A DNA stretch of 64,000 bases from Snodgrassella alvi SCGC AB-598-O02. Lineage in GTDB: Bacteria > Pseudomonadota > Gammaproteobacteria > Burkholderiales > Neisseriaceae. Every line of letters starts with the position of its first letter. Position 1 is the stretch's first letter. Below, piece by piece: positions 1-11,020 of this stretch. The position numbers and the translations under genes are program-made. The notes below the pieces were generated by a model. It was not told the origin of the DNA and did no database searches. It worked only from the letters and a program-made list of their open reading frames with translations. The stretch spans positions 1 to 64,000 of the forward strand of contig JAIL01000259.1 of NCBI GenBank assembly GCA_000725195.1, in the 5' to 3' direction.

Positions 1-50
1 GCAGTAAACTTGAGTAAATAGGTTTATGTAATACAGGTGTTTATTTTTCT

Positions 51-746
51 ATGAGCCACATCACAAATTCACCGTTTTTTATCGCACCAAGTATCTTATC
101 TGCTGATTTTGCCTGTCTAGGGCAAGAGGTTCAATCAGTTATCCACGCCGGTGCTGATTGGATTCATTTTGATGTAATGGATAATCATTATGTCCCCAAT
201 CTCACTATAGGTCCAATGGTTTGTAAAGCTATAAAACCGTATGCCACAGTACCAATAGATGTTCATCTTATGGTAGAACCTGTAGATACAATGATTAATA
301 GTTTCGTTGCCGCTGGCGCAGATATTATTACGTTTCATCCTGAAGCTAGTAAACATATTGATCGTAGTTTAAATCTTATCAAAGATGCAGGGTGTAGGGC
401 TGGCCTTGTTCTTAATCCAGCTACGCCTGTAAATTTATTAGAATACGTTTTAAACAAGCTTGATGTAGTCCTAATAATGTCTGTGAATCCTGGATTTGGA
501 GGGCAAAATTTTATTCCTGAATGTTTAAAGAAAATTCATCAAGTACGTAATTTGATTGACAGATATACAGAGCAGGGCGGTCAGCCAATTAGATTAGAAG
601 TAGATGGTGGCATTAAAGTGAATAATATTGCTGAAATTGCCAGAGCAGGGGCAGATACATTTGTTGCCGGTTCAGCTATTTTCGGGCAAAAAGATTATGC
701 ACAACAAATTAATGCAATGCGTAATGAATTAAAATTTATCAAATGA
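51..746 (+). CDS. rpe: Ribulose-phosphate 3-epimerase
   Basis: Interconverts D-ribulose 5-phosphate and D-xylulose 5-phosphate in the cytosolic pentose phosphate pathway. The 231-residue protein has the usual length and the TIM-barrel landmarks of the family: [10 protein letters not shown] at the N-terminus, [16 protein letters not shown] (metal and substrate residues), [16 protein letters not shown], and the C-terminal EVDGGI and VAGSAIF phosphate-binding strands. The start ATG at 51 has a possible AGGTG ribosome-binding site about 11 bases upstream. It converges on polA, and the two share a dyad terminator at 778-802. Identification is secure. Confidence 0.97.
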   Translation: MSHITNSPFFIAPSILSADFACLGQEVQSVIHAGADWIHFDVMDNHYVPNLTIGPMVCKAIKPYATVPIDVHLMVEPVDTMINSFVAAGADIITFHPEASKHIDRSLNLIKDAGCRAGLVLNPATPVNLLEYVLNKLDVVLIMSVNPGFGGQNFIPECLKKIHQVRNLIDRYTEQGGQPIRLEVDGGIKVNNIAEIARAGADTFVAGSAIFGQKDYAQQINAMRNELKFIK

Positions 747-777
747 TAGATGAAATTTTCCAATATAATAATAAAAA

Positions 778-802
778 CGACTGATTTTTAGAGAATCAGT
801 CG
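778..802. terminator. Intrinsic terminator between rpe and polA
   Basis: A perfect 9-base stem, CGACTGATT (778-786) with AATCAGTCG (794-802), encloses a 7-base loop. On the minus strand the stem is followed by TTTTT, so it best fits termination of polA; it may also slow transcription coming from rpe. Confidence 0.8.
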
Positions 803-825
803 TATAGAACAAATATAATTACTTA

Positions 826-3636
826 CTAATGTGCTTCATCCCAATTGTCTCCCATGCCAATATCTGCAATTAAAGGCACTTTTAATTTTGCAACGTTTGC
901 CATAATATCTGGTATTGTCTTGCAAATAATAGTTGTTTCATCATCTGGTACTTCTAGTACCAATTCATCATGCACCTGCATAATTAAACGACTTGAAAGT
1001 TTATTCTGCTTTAGCCATTGATGAACCGAAATCATTGCTAATTTTATTAGATCAGAAGCTGTACCTTGCATGGGCGCATTAATAGCAGCGCGGAAGGCTG
1101 CGGCACGTTCATTTCCATTGCGACTTTGTAAGCCAGGTAGATACAGTCTTCGACCGTATAAAGTTTCCACATATCCTTTTTGAATTGCTTGATCTTTTAT
1201 TTTCTCCATATATTCATGTACACCAGGATATCTGCTGAAATACCGAGATATGAAATGTTGTGCTGCTTGAATTTCAATTCCCAATGATTTAGAAAGTCCA
1301 TATTCACTCATACCGTAAATTAAACCAAAATTAATAGTTTTGGCATATCTACGTTGTTCAGAAGTAACTTTATCCTGATCTATACCAAATATTTCAGCAG
1401 CAGTACGCTTATGAATATCTTCATTATGTTGAAAAGAATCAATCAAAGTTGCATCATCAGATAAATGCGCCATAATACGCAATTCGATTTGTGAATAGTC
1501 GGCAGATACAATTTTGTTGTTAGCAGGCGCGATAAAGCTGCGACGAATTCGTCGACCAATTTCTGTGCGAACAGGAATATTTTGCAAATTAGGATTATTA
1601 CTAGCTAGTCTGCCGGTTATCGCTACTGCCTGAGCGTAAGTCGTATGAACTCGTCCTGATTGAGGATCAATCAAATGTGGTAGTTTATCGGTATAAGTAG
1701 ATTTCAATTTGGATAGAGTACGGGTCTGTAATATTAGTTTCGGTAGTGGATAATCAACAGCCAGTTTTTCTAAGACAACTTCATTTGTCGAAATACCACC
1801 AGAAGCAGTTTTTTTTAATCCAGTAGTTGGAATTCCCATTTTATCAAAGAGAATTGACTGCAGTTGTTTGGGTGAGTTCAGGTTAAAAGGTTGACCTGCT
1901 AATTGATAAGCTTGTTTTTCTAACGCTAATAATTCTGTACCAAGCTCATGACTTTGTTGAGCTAATTGCTGACGATCAATTAATACACCAGTGCGTTCCA
2001 TTTCAAATAATATTTGCTCAACAGGTATTTCCACATCTTCATAAAGAGCAAGTTGAGCAGAATTCATTTGTTGACGCAATATATTTTCCAGACGTAATGC
2101 AACATCTGCATCCTCAGCCGCATAGTTAACGGCATTTTCTAAAGCAACATCAGCAAAGCTGATTTGCTTAGCACCTTTACCGCATAGATCTTCATAATGA
2201 ATGGTACTCCAGTTTAAATGTCTTAAAGCGAGTTCATCCAGCCCGTGTCCTAAGTGGCTTTCAACAATATAAGAAGCCAGCATGGAATCACCACTAATAC
2301 CTTTAAGATGTATATTATAGTTGGCCAGTACGTGTTGATCGTATTTAATGTTCTGGCCAATAACGTTTGGTTTAGTTGATTCTAGAAAAGGTCGCAAAGC
2401 AGTTAAAACGGTAGCCATAGGCAATTGCTCTGGAACTGCGGAGAGGCTATGTCCGATAGGAATGTATACTGCATCACCTGCAACAATAGAAATACTAATG
2501 CCAATTAATTTAGCGTTTAACGCATCCAGACTATCAGTTTCAGTATCAATAGCAATAGTTTCAGCATTAGCTAATTGATCAATAAAATCATTTAATTGCT
2601 TTATGGTAGTAATAGCCCGATAATTTTTAGAAGTAGATTTAAATTGACTATTAATGTTATTTTTATCATCAAAAACTCTATTTTCTACATCAGTAAATAG
2701 CTCATTTTGAGAGGCAAAAAGATCTTCAGGTGCGAGCATTTGACTGGATTCTTTTGAATCAGATTTTTCAGTTACTTTTTCCTGTGCTTCTTTCAGCCAT
2801 GATCTGAAGCCTAGTTGTTGAAAGTGCGGAACAAGTTCATTCCATTGAGGAACTCTGCGATACAAATCATTCAAACCATTAGGTAATTCTTGTTGTAAAT
2901 CAACATCTGTTTTTATCGTTATAAGTTCGTACGAAAGAGGTAGATTTGGAACAGCGATGCGTAAATTCTCACCAACTTTGCCTTTAATTAAATCTGCATT
3001 TTTAATAATATTTTGTAAAGTGCCGTATTCTTGCAACCATTTAACGGCTGTTTTAGGCCCGCATTTATCGACACCTGGGACATTATCCACTTTATCACCA
3101 ATCAGACTCAGATAATCAATAATTTGATTGGGCGCCACACCAAATTTTTCTTGTACACCAGTAATATCAAGTTTTTCATTTTTCATGGTATTGACTAAGG
3201 TGACTTGATCATTGACTAACTGAGCCATATCCTTATCACCAGTTGATATTATCACTTTAAAGCCGGCTTTTTCTCCATTTACAGCAAGGGTGCCAATTAC
3301 ATCATCAGCCTCTACATTTTTTACAGACAAAATTGGCCAACCCATTAAACTGACTAGCTCAGGTAATGCTTCGGCTTGTGGTCGCAAATCATCTGGCATA
3401 GGTGGACGATTTGCTTTATATGCAGGATAAAGTTGATGGCGGAAATTTTCTCCTTTTGCATCAAATACACAGCACGCATAGTCATGTGGGGTATCCAGAC
3501 GTAATCTACGCAGCATATTAAGTACACCATATAATGCACCTGTAGGCATTCCCGTTGGACTAGTTAAAGGTGCTAATGCGTGATAAGCACGATACAGATA
3601 TGATGAACCATCGACTAATAATAAAGTTTTCTGCAT
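826..3636 (-). CDS. polA: DNA polymerase I
   Basis: Three-domain DNA repair and Okazaki-fragment processing polymerase, 936 residues. The N-terminal 5'-3' exonuclease (about 1-290) starts with LLLVDGSSYLYRAYHA and keeps ADDVIGTLA and STGDKDMAQLV. The 3'-5' proofreading domain (about 340-530) retains the catalytic DTETD motif and the YAAEDADVALR motif, so proofreading is probably active. The polymerase domain (about 560-936) has motif A DYSQIELR, motif B KTINFGLIYG and motif C QVHDELVLEVP. It stands as a single gene read away from the AT-rich 3.6-4.2 kb stretch and converges on rpe. Confidence 0.98.
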   Translation of the reverse strand: MQKTLLLVDGSSYLYRAYHALAPLTSPTGMPTGALYGVLNMLRRLRLDTPHDYACCVFDAKGENFRHQLYPAYKANRPPMPDDLRPQAEALPELVSLMGWPILSVKNVEADDVIGTLAVNGEKAGFKVIISTGDKDMAQLVNDQVTLVNTMKNEKLDITGVQEKFGVAPNQIIDYLSLIGDKVDNVPGVDKCGPKTAVKWLQEYGTLQNIIKNADLIKGKVGENLRIAVPNLPLSYELITIKTDVDLQQELPNGLNDLYRRVPQWNELVPHFQQLGFRSWLKEAQEKVTEKSDSKESSQMLAPEDLFASQNELFTDVENRVFDDKNNINSQFKSTSKNYRAITTIKQLNDFIDQLANAETIAIDTETDSLDALNAKLIGISISIVAGDAVYIPIGHSLSAVPEQLPMATVLTALRPFLESTKPNVIGQNIKYDQHVLANYNIHLKGISGDSMLASYIVESHLGHGLDELALRHLNWSTIHYEDLCGKGAKQISFADVALENAVNYAAEDADVALRLENILRQQMNSAQLALYEDVEIPVEQILFEMERTGVLIDRQQLAQQSHELGTELLALEKQAYQLAGQPFNLNSPKQLQSILFDKMGIPTTGLKKTASGGISTNEVVLEKLAVDYPLPKLILQTRTLSKLKSTYTDKLPHLIDPQSGRVHTTYAQAVAITGRLASNNPNLQNIPVRTEIGRRIRRSFIAPANNKIVSADYSQIELRIMAHLSDDATLIDSFQHNEDIHKRTAAEIFGIDQDKVTSEQRRYAKTINFGLIYGMSEYGLSKSLGIEIQAAQHFISRYFSRYPGVHEYMEKIKDQAIQKGYVETLYGRRLYLPGLQSRNGNERAAAFRAAINAPMQGTASDLIKLAMISVHQWLKQNKLSSRLIMQVHDELVLEVPDDETTIICKTIPDIMANVAKLKVPLIADIGMGDNWDEAH

Positions 3637-4138
3637 ATTTTATTTCCGTAAATTTGATGATATTAATCCGTATCTGAGCATCAATGACAATTTGAATAAT
3701 ATATTTAATTACTGTGATTGCAACATGATATAAATTTTATCGCAATATTTTACGACAAAATTATTTTTAATAGCTTAAATACAAGTTATAGTATTAAAAC
3801 ATATTGATTATTAGGCGTCTAAACAAAAAGTTATGGCAGATATAAGTCTATAAATTATTAATATTTAAATATTACTATTGATAGCTAATCAATTTTATAT
3901 TTCGCATAATATATATTATGTTAAATTATATATTCTATTTTAAGTTAATTTGCTCTACTTTTAAATTTGAGATCAAATTAATCTTTTTCATGATCTAAAT
4001 TTTTTATAACTAATAATTTCAACATTTGAGTCGATTTATTTTTGATAATGTAGTTTTGAATAAGATCGGTTCGGGGCTTTAGGAGAAGTAATTTTCTGAA
4101 CCATGCATGAAGAATAGATATAGTTAACTGTAATACAA
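3637..4138. other. AT-rich intergenic stretch upstream of polA
   Basis: About 500 very AT-rich bases lie between the polA start and the hairpin downstream of ppa. I see no open frame with a ribosome-binding site and no RNA gene. The polA promoter must lie within it, but I cannot place it with confidence. Confidence 0.5.
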
Positions 4139-4179
4139 ATGGCGAAATTTAAAAATTTTTAAAAAAGAAATTTCGCCAT
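4139..4179. terminator. Long dyad downstream of ppa, probable terminator
   Basis: A perfect 12-base inverted repeat, ATGGCGAAATTT (4139-4150) with AAATTTCGCCAT (4168-4179), surrounds a 17-base A/T-only loop. It lies 80 bases past the ppa stop codon. The minus-strand exit reads TTTGTATT, only a weak U-tract, so termination of ppa is likely but not certain. Confidence 0.55.
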
Positions 4180-4259
4180 AAATACTTTAATTATTTCAAG
4201 TAATATTTATCTATTTTAAATATCTATAGACTACACCATAATTTCATATATATGAATAG

Positions 4260-4790
4260 TTATTGTTGTTGCCAACGATGTTGAGATTCGCGAATAACAT
4301 TTTTGGCCTCGTCTATATTACCCCAATGAGTAACTTTAGTAGTGCCTGATTTTTTCAGATCTTTATAATGATTAAAATGAAATTCAATTTGTTTAATTAG
4401 TTGTGGTGGTAAATCTGCCAAGGTTTGGATGGCGTTACTATTATTACGATCATCAGCTGGTACGACAACCACTTTATCATCGACTTCACCATCATCAACA
4501 AATTTCATTACGCCAATAATACGTGCTTGCAAAAAAATTCCAGTTGATAATGGCTGGTCGGTGATTATTAACGCATCCAGTTCATCGCCATCTTCATCTA
4601 ATGTTTGTGGAATAAAACCATAATTGGTCGGTTTAGCGAATATAATCGGCTCTACTCGGTCTAATTTCATTGTGCCCAGCTTCCGATCCCATTCAATTTT
4701 ATGATTTGAACCAGCTGGTATTTCAACCACTACATTGATTAAACCATTTTCTACATCACCTGCATTGAGTATCTGATTAAAGTCTGCCAT
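4260..4790 (-). CDS. ppa: Inorganic pyrophosphatase
   Basis: Hydrolyses pyrophosphate released by biosynthetic reactions, pulling them forward; cytosolic and Mg-dependent. The 176-residue product is the length of family I soluble pyrophosphatases. It shows the substrate site segments VVVEIPAGSNHKIEW, NYGFIPQTLDEDGDELDALI (metal-binding acidic motif) and the downstream DDGEVDDKVV. The ATG at 4790 has AGGA at suitable spacing on the minus strand. It stands alone, flanked by AT-rich gaps. Confidence 0.96.
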   Translation of the reverse strand: MADFNQILNAGDVENGLINVVVEIPAGSNHKIEWDRKLGTMKLDRVEPIIFAKPTNYGFIPQTLDEDGDELDALIITDQPLSTGIFLQARIIGVMKFVDDGEVDDKVVVVPADDRNNSNAIQTLADLPPQLIKQIEFHFNHYKDLKKSGTTKVTHWGNIDEAKNVIRESQHRWQQQ

Positions 4791-4799
4791 TGGTTAAAT

Positions 4800-5237
4800 T
4801 CCTACGATTAGGTTAAAGTGTCCTATTTTAAACAACGAAGAGGTTTTTGCCCATATTATTTATCTATATATTCGCTTTTTTATTCGATGTTAATGATAGT
4901 AGCTAGCGCTTATTGAGCAGATTTGTATAAATTTGAATGAACTGTTGAGATCTAAATAACAAAATAATATTCAATTTACTTAACTACACCCTTCTTCAAT
5001 TTAATATATAAAATTGATTATGGAGCTTAAGCTCAGTTGTTTTATTAGGTTTTTAACTATTCGCTCGTAGTTATTAGGTTAAAATCAATTTTAGTTTACC
5101 GAAATTTATTAAATATTTAAATTCCTGACATATATACGTACTTACAGATTCTTACATACTTATAAATTTGAGCAAACATAAGTATTTTTTGCGATAATGG
5201 AAAAAATTATAAATTAATAAAAACAAGAGAGTTGAGT
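4800..5237. other. Intergenic region between ppa and the orphan membrane gene
   Basis: About 440 AT-rich bases carry the divergent promoters. A 12-base perfect palindrome, GAGCTTAAGCTC, lies at 5023-5034. A weak sigma70-like pair, TTGAGC (5168-5173) and GATAAT (5193-5198), 19 bases apart, could serve the downstream gene. Nothing else is recognisable. Confidence 0.4.
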
Positions 5238-5663
5238 ATGAAAAAATTTCCAAAAACCGAAATTAAAGAAATAAATGACACCGAACAAGCTGCAAAAAAA
5301 TTAACTAATTTTGAGATATTAATCAAAGGTCAAAAATCATTTAATCAGGCTTTTTGGGGGTATTTAGTTTTGCCTTTATTTTTAGGCCTTCATTTTTCTT
5401 TATTTATCTATTTAGTCATGTATGATCAAATTTTATTATGGTTTGACCATGAGTATAAATTTTTTATAATCTTATGTTTTATCAGCTTAATTTTTTCTTA
5501 TTATTTTTTTCTGGCGGGTTTAGGCACTCTTAGGGCTGGTAAAATTCAAGAAAATTTAATCTTTTTAGAAGTGATTACAATTTTTATTATCGGAATTTGT
5601 CTAGTAGTGATCACAATTAGTTTAGTTATCTTATTTATTTATCTTCTATCAATATATAAATAA
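5238..5663 (+). CDS. Orphan integral membrane protein of unknown function
   Basis: I do not recognise a family. The 141-residue protein has a charged N-terminus (KKFPKTEIKEINDTEQ), then about four hydrophobic segments: roughly 45-67, 74-98 and two closely spaced ones in the last 45 residues. It looks like a small inner-membrane protein. The ATG at 5238 is preferred over the in-frame TTG six bases upstream because AAGAGA sits seven bases before it. The gene is very AT-rich, lies alone between ppa and a tRNA, and has no obvious partner. Its base composition and isolation suggest a recently acquired or fast-evolving gene. Confidence 0.6.
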   Translation: MKKFPKTEIKEINDTEQAAKKLTNFEILIKGQKSFNQAFWGYLVLPLFLGLHFSLFIYLVMYDQILLWFDHEYKFFIILCFISLIFSYYFFLAGLGTLRAGKIQENLIFLEVITIFIIGICLVVITISLVILFIYLLSIYK

Positions 5664-6003
5664 GGTAGTAATCATTATTTTTTATCAAAGCATTAATGAA
5701 CCTTAATATAATTAACTTGTTAAATTTTATTTTCGTACCACTTGTCTAAAGGTTTCTGTTTCATCCAAAATTTCCTGAAATATAAATAAATCAAAATTTT
5801 AATTATATTTAAATACTTTAAAGATTGAAATTCAATTTAACCTTTTACTCCATTACAATTTTGAGATTTTCACTTTTGATACAGTTTCACTAATAATACT
5901 TAATAAATTGCGTGTCAAAAAAATGGCAAAATCGTAGTAGAAATGGACTATTAGTTAACAAGCAAATAGTCTTATAATTTATTGAAATGAAAGAGATAAT
6001 TTA
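5664..6003. other. AT-rich gap before tRNA-Lys
   Basis: About 340 bases lie between the orphan membrane gene and the 3' end of the minus-strand tRNA. No coding frame, terminator with a clear U-tract, or repeat was seen. Confidence 0.4.
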
Positions 6004-6079
6004 TGGTGGGTCGTCAGGGGATCGAACCCTGGACAAATGGATTAAGAGTCCACTGCTCTGCCAACTGAGCTAACGACCC
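6004..6079 (-). tRNA. tRNA-Lys (CUU anticodon)
   Basis: On the minus strand the 76-base sequence folds as a standard tRNA. The acceptor arm is GGGTCGT/ACGACCC, the D arm contains AGCTCAGTTGGCAGAGC, the T loop is GGTTCGATCC, and the 3' CCA is encoded (6004-6006). The anticodon loop reads CTCTTAA, giving CUU and hence lysine. It lies downstream of the serS terminator in the same orientation. Confidence 0.96.
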
Positions 6080-6109
6080 AAAAAACATTATTATACGTTG
6101 CTTTAAAAT

Positions 6110-6153
6110 GGGGAGCAAGTTCAATGATAATGGTTAATCATATACTGCTCCCC
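6110..6153 (-). terminator. Terminator downstream of serS
   Basis: The 8-base inverted repeat GGGGAGCA (6110-6117) and TGCTCCCC (6146-6153) flanks a 28-base loop. On the minus strand it is followed by ATTTTAAA. It separates serS from the tRNA-Lys gene. Confidence 0.6.
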
Positions 6154-6180
6154 TTTTGTTTATTGACTATTTTGAATTAT

Positions 6181-7506
<1,326 letters not shown>

Positions 7507-7605
7507 TTATTGTATACAAATGATCTTTGCAAGAAAAAAGTAAACAATTATTTTAAGTAATCTATTTTTTGTAAGCAAAATTCCTCGCAAAAGTCTCTGT
7601 TGCAT

Positions 7606-8646
7606 TTATGAATATTGAGCATAGAGCTGTTGTGTGGTTTGGATAAATTCTGTTTGTTTCTGTTTAGCTTTACCTGAATCAATTGCTGTTATCGCAGCAT
7701 CCACACCCTCTTCCAGTGATGATGTAATATTTGCAGTATAAATAGCTGCTGCTGCATTCAGCACGACGATATCTCTGCATGGTCCTTTTTCGCCGCTCAA
7801 TACTTTATTCATTATCTGTAGTGATTCTTCACTATTGCAAACTTGCAATGGCTTTAAGTCTTCAATCAATGCCATATCAAATTGTGCCGGATGAATATCA
7901 TATTCCATGATGGTGCCATTTTTCAGTTCAGCAACTCGTGTCGTTCCAGTTAAGGTGATTTCATCCAGTCCGTCAGAGCCATGTACAACCATTACGTGTT
8001 TACTACCCATTTGTTGCAAAACACGCGACAATATACCGACAAGATCAATATGAAAAACGCCTAAAACTTGATTAGATGCGCCGGCAGGATTAGTTAACGG
8101 ACCTAAAATATTGAATATTGTCCGCACACCTAAGGATCTGCGAACAGGTGCTACATAACGCATACTATTGTGATGGTTAGGCGCATACATAAAGCCTGCG
8201 CCTATTTGATTGATACACTGGGCAACATGTTCAGGAGTTAATTCCAAAGAAGCCCCCATTGCTTCAATGATATCTGCTGAGCCACTGGAAGATGATACGG
8301 ATCGACCACCATGTTTAGCCACTTTAGCTCCCGCAGCAGCTACAACGAACATGCTGGTAGTAGAAATATTAAAAGTATGGGCATTGTCACCACCGGTACC
8401 AACTATGTCGACAAGATGATTATGATCCTGTACAGGAACTTTTGTAGCAAACTCACGCATTACAGTAGCTGCAGCAGCAATTTCTGATACGCTTTCTACT
8501 TTGACACGTAAACCAATTAATATGGCTGCTATTATTTCTGGAGCTACTTCACCCTGCATAATTTGACGCATGAGATCGGTCATCTCGTCATAAAATAACT
8601 CATTGTTATCCAGCAGTCGATTTAGAGCTTGTTGTGGGGTGATCAT
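7606..8646 (-). CDS. trpD: Anthranilate phosphoribosyltransferase
   Basis: Transfers phosphoribosyl from PRPP to anthranilate, the second step of tryptophan synthesis. The 346-residue product shows the PRPP site [18 protein letters not shown], then [21 protein letters not shown] and the conserved [16 protein letters not shown] segment. It lies 55 bases downstream of trpG in the same orientation, presumably as one transcript. trpE and the rest of the pathway are not in this window. Confidence 0.97.
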   Translation of the reverse strand: MITPQQALNRLLDNNELFYDEMTDLMRQIMQGEVAPEIIAAILIGLRVKVESVSEIAAAATVMREFATKVPVQDHNHLVDIVGTGGDNAHTFNISTTSMFVVAAAGAKVAKHGGRSVSSSSGSADIIEAMGASLELTPEHVAQCINQIGAGFMYAPNHHNSMRYVAPVRRSLGVRTIFNILGPLTNPAGASNQVLGVFHIDLVGILSRVLQQMGSKHVMVVHGSDGLDEITLTGTTRVAELKNGTIMEYDIHPAQFDMALIEDLKPLQVCNSEESLQIMNKVLSGEKGPCRDIVVLNAAAAIYTANITSSLEEGVDAAITAIDSGKAKQKQTEFIQTTQQLYAQYS

Positions 8647-8701
8647 AATATCGCTTTCATTAGAATAATTGACACTGAGTGATTATGTAAATGGATTTAT
8701 C

Positions 8702-9274
8702 TTAGTGCCGTAGCTGGATTAGAAAATTGTTTAACATTTTAAGCCCGTTTTGAGTTAAGAAGCCTTCAGGATGAAACTGGACGCTCTCCAGTGCCATGGT
8801 TTTATGGCGCAGCCCCATTATTTCATTATCCTCAGATGTTGCGGTAATTTCCAAACAATCTGGTAAGTTTTCCTGATCAACAACCAAACTGTGATAACGA
8901 GTACAGTTAACTGGATTCGGTAAGTTTTGAAACATATATTTATTGTGATGATAAACTGCAGAAATTTTGCCATGCATTGCAGTTTTTGCCCGTCTAATTT
9001 GGCCACCAAATGCATAAGCTATACTTTGATGGCCGAGACAGATACCTAAAATGGGAATTTTACCCTTGAAGTACTGTATTACATCAACAGAAATACCGGC
9101 ATTTTGAGGCGCACCCGGTCCGGGACCGATAATGATAATTTCTGGTGACAGTTTTTCTATTTCACTAACAGATATTGAATCATTTCTTTTTACACAGACG
9201 TTTTCTCCCAACTCACCCAGATAATGTACTATGTTATAGGTAAAGCTATCGTAATTGTCAATGAAGAGCAACAT
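8702..9274 (-). CDS. trpG: Anthranilate / aminodeoxychorismate synthase glutamine amidotransferase subunit
   Basis: Class I glutamine amidotransferase that supplies ammonia to TrpE, and possibly also to PabB for folate synthesis. The 190-residue protein starts LLFIDNYDSFTYN and has the oxyanion motif GPGPGAP, the nucleophile Cys79 in LGICLGHQSIAYAFGG, and the His/Glu pair in ESVQFHPEG. Its neighbour trpD supports the trpG assignment, but a dual TrpG/PabA role cannot be excluded from sequence. Confidence 0.93.
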   Translation of the reverse strand: MLLFIDNYDSFTYNIVHYLGELGENVCVKRNDSISVSEIEKLSPEIIIIGPGPGAPQNAGISVDVIQYFKGKIPILGICLGHQSIAYAFGGQIRRAKTAMHGKISAVYHHNKYMFQNLPNPVNCTRYHSLVVDQENLPDCLEITATSEDNEIMGLRHKTMALESVQFHPEGFLTQNGLKMLNNFLIQLRH

Positions 9275-9312
9275 AAGCTGACTTTCAATAATATTTTACA
9301 TTCATCGTAATT

Positions 9313-9338
9313 GGTTTGTTTAGCTGTTATAACAAACC
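9313..9338 (-). terminator. Hairpin overlapping the end of the phospholipase D gene
   Basis: The inverted repeat GGTTTGTT (9313-9320) and AACAAACC (9331-9338) has a 10-base loop that contains the stop codon of the phospholipase D gene. No clear U-tract follows, so it may be a weak terminator or an mRNA 3' stabiliser. Confidence 0.35.
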
Positions 9339-10961
9339 TTCTATGGGAAATATTGATAATATTTTTACCCATAAACGTTGCCATTTAGTAGTATCGGGTT
9401 CGTGATGATAAATTGTGGTTTGGTTTTGATTGATGGCTTTAAGCCACTCCAGTTTACCATCATCTGTCAGCTTCACCTGATAACTTACATAGGGTAATGC
9501 ATCATTGATGGCCTTATTCATGTATTGTGCCATTTCCGGCGATTTGATTACAACCCCCATTTCAGTGTTGAGTTGGGATGAGCGCGGATCAAAATTGAGC
9601 GATCCTATGTACAGCTGGTTGCTGTCTATGGTAAATGTTTTAGCATGTAAACTGGATAGTGAACCACCACTTAAGCGATGATCTTTTGTACTTCTTACAT
9701 AACCCTGATTTTTGAGTTCAAAGATTTCAACGCCACTTTTCAACAATGGTGTGCGATAATTAACATAACCAGAATGAACTATAGGAACATCAGTTGCTGA
9801 TAACGAGTTGGTTAGAATACGTATATGTACACCCTGCCGGCGTAAGTTGAGCAAATATTCTAATCCTATTTTTGTGGGTACAAAGTAAGGAGTAATAATC
9901 AGTAGGTCTTTTTTAGGTTCAATTACCGAAGCAGCCAGTTGATTTAATGTTAGACTGGCTTTTTTATATTTTAAAACAGTTTTCGGTTTGTTATCGGGCT
10001 CCACTTGTAGCGCTGTGTCAGTATTATATTTGGGTTTATTATTAGCTGGTAAGGCTTTAACCGGATCATCACTAACTAAGGTTAAATTAACCCACTGATA
10101 ATCAAGAGAGCCATCAGTTAATTTGCTTTCAAAATTATTTCTGCTATAAAAATTGTCATAGCGGTCGGCTCGCAGAGAATCATAAGTTTTATGTTTAAAT
10201 ATCGGCATATCTGCATTTAATTTATTACGGCGACGATGAATAATTTTGTTTAAGGGGTAAGCTGAATTACTATTCCAATAAAGATCAAAATTATTTGAGA
10301 CCTGATTTACAATGGGGCCAATGGCTAATACGTCCAGATCTACAAATAATACTCCTTTGCCAATATCGAAATATTCATCACCAACATTGCGCCCGCCTAA
10401 AATGGTGACTTGGTTGTCAGCAGTAATGGATTTATTATGCATACGCCGATTAAGACGGGAAAAATCTGTCAGATATCCCAAATAACGAAAATGCCGATTA
10501 GTAAAGGGGTTAAATAATCTGATCTCAATATTGGGTTCATTATCTAGGGCTTGTAAAATTGGATCCATACCTTTGGTATTGTTGTCATCCAAAAGTAAAC
10601 GTACACGTACGCCACGATGTGCTGCTTTTACTAGCTCACGAAATAAAAGCTGACCGGAAGTATCATTATTCCAGATATAATATTGCACATCTAAACTGTT
10701 TTCGGCTGCATGAATTAATGCACGACGAGCTACCAGTGCTTCACCCCCATCATCTAAAGGGTAAATACCAGATAAATTCGGATGCTGTGCTAAAAGAGGT
10801 GCATTGATATAACTAAGCTTTGAAGGATTATTGGCTGAAATATGGGTTTCAACTGGCCTATCCTTTAATGAAGGTAAAGTTTGACAGCCACCCAGCCAGA
10901 ATATCATGCTGATATCGAAGATTAGCAAAACATACTTTAAATATTTTTTTTTGCTTTCCAT
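9327..10961 (-). CDS. clsC: Phospholipase D-family cardiolipin synthase-like lipoprotein (ClsC type)
   Basis: Probable phospholipid transphosphatidylase making cardiolipin. It carries two HKD active-site motifs, HNKSITADNQVTILGGRN and HAKTFTIDSNQLYIGSLNFD. The segment LLLDDNNTKGMDPILQALDN and the following NIEIRLFNPF resemble the E. coli ClsC (YmdC) branch rather than ClsA. The start at 10961 gives a compact lipoprotein signal (positive residues, hydrophobic core, lipobox LGGC) and a 544-residue product; an upstream in-frame ATG at 11003 would put 14 extra residues before the signal. The lipobox implies membrane anchoring facing the periplasm. It lies just after ubiD on the minus strand. Enzymatic specificity is inferred. 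Confidence 0.8.
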   Translation of the reverse strand: MESKKKYLKYVLLIFDISMIFWLGGCQTLPSLKDRPVETHISANNPSKLSYINAPLLAQHPNLSGIYPLDDGGEALVARRALIHAAENSLDVQYYIWNNDTSGQLLFRELVKAAHRGVRVRLLLDDNNTKGMDPILQALDNEPNIEIRLFNPFTNRHFRYLGYLTDFSRLNRRMHNKSITADNQVTILGGRNVGDEYFDIGKGVLFVDLDVLAIGPIVNQVSNNFDLYWNSNSAYPLNKIIHRRRNKLNADMPIFKHKTYDSLRADRYDNFYSRNNFESKLTDGSLDYQWVNLTLVSDDPVKALPANNKPKYNTDTALQVEPDNKPKTVLKYKKASLTLNQLAASVIEPKKDLLIITPYFVPTKIGLEYLLNLRRQGVHIRILTNSLSATDVPIVHSGYVNYRTPLLKSGVEIFELKNQGYVRSTKDHRLSGGSLSSLHAKTFTIDSNQLYIGSLNFDPRSSQLNTEMGVVIKSPEMAQYMNKAINDALPYVSYQVKLTDDGKLEWLKAINQNQTTIYHHEPDTTKWQRLWVKILSIFPIEGLL

Positions 10962-11020
10962 GTATATTTCATACCAATCTGTTTTCTTAAAGACAATATC
11001 CATATTAATTGATTATTATG

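Noticed and set aside
5023..5034. Palindrome GAGCTTAAGCTC as an operator
   Set aside because: It is short, far from both flanking start codons, and a 12-base palindrome can arise by chance in 64 kb.
6124..6142. Fur-box-like GATAATGGTTAATCAT
   Set aside because: It lies in the loop of the serS terminator, not in a promoter region.
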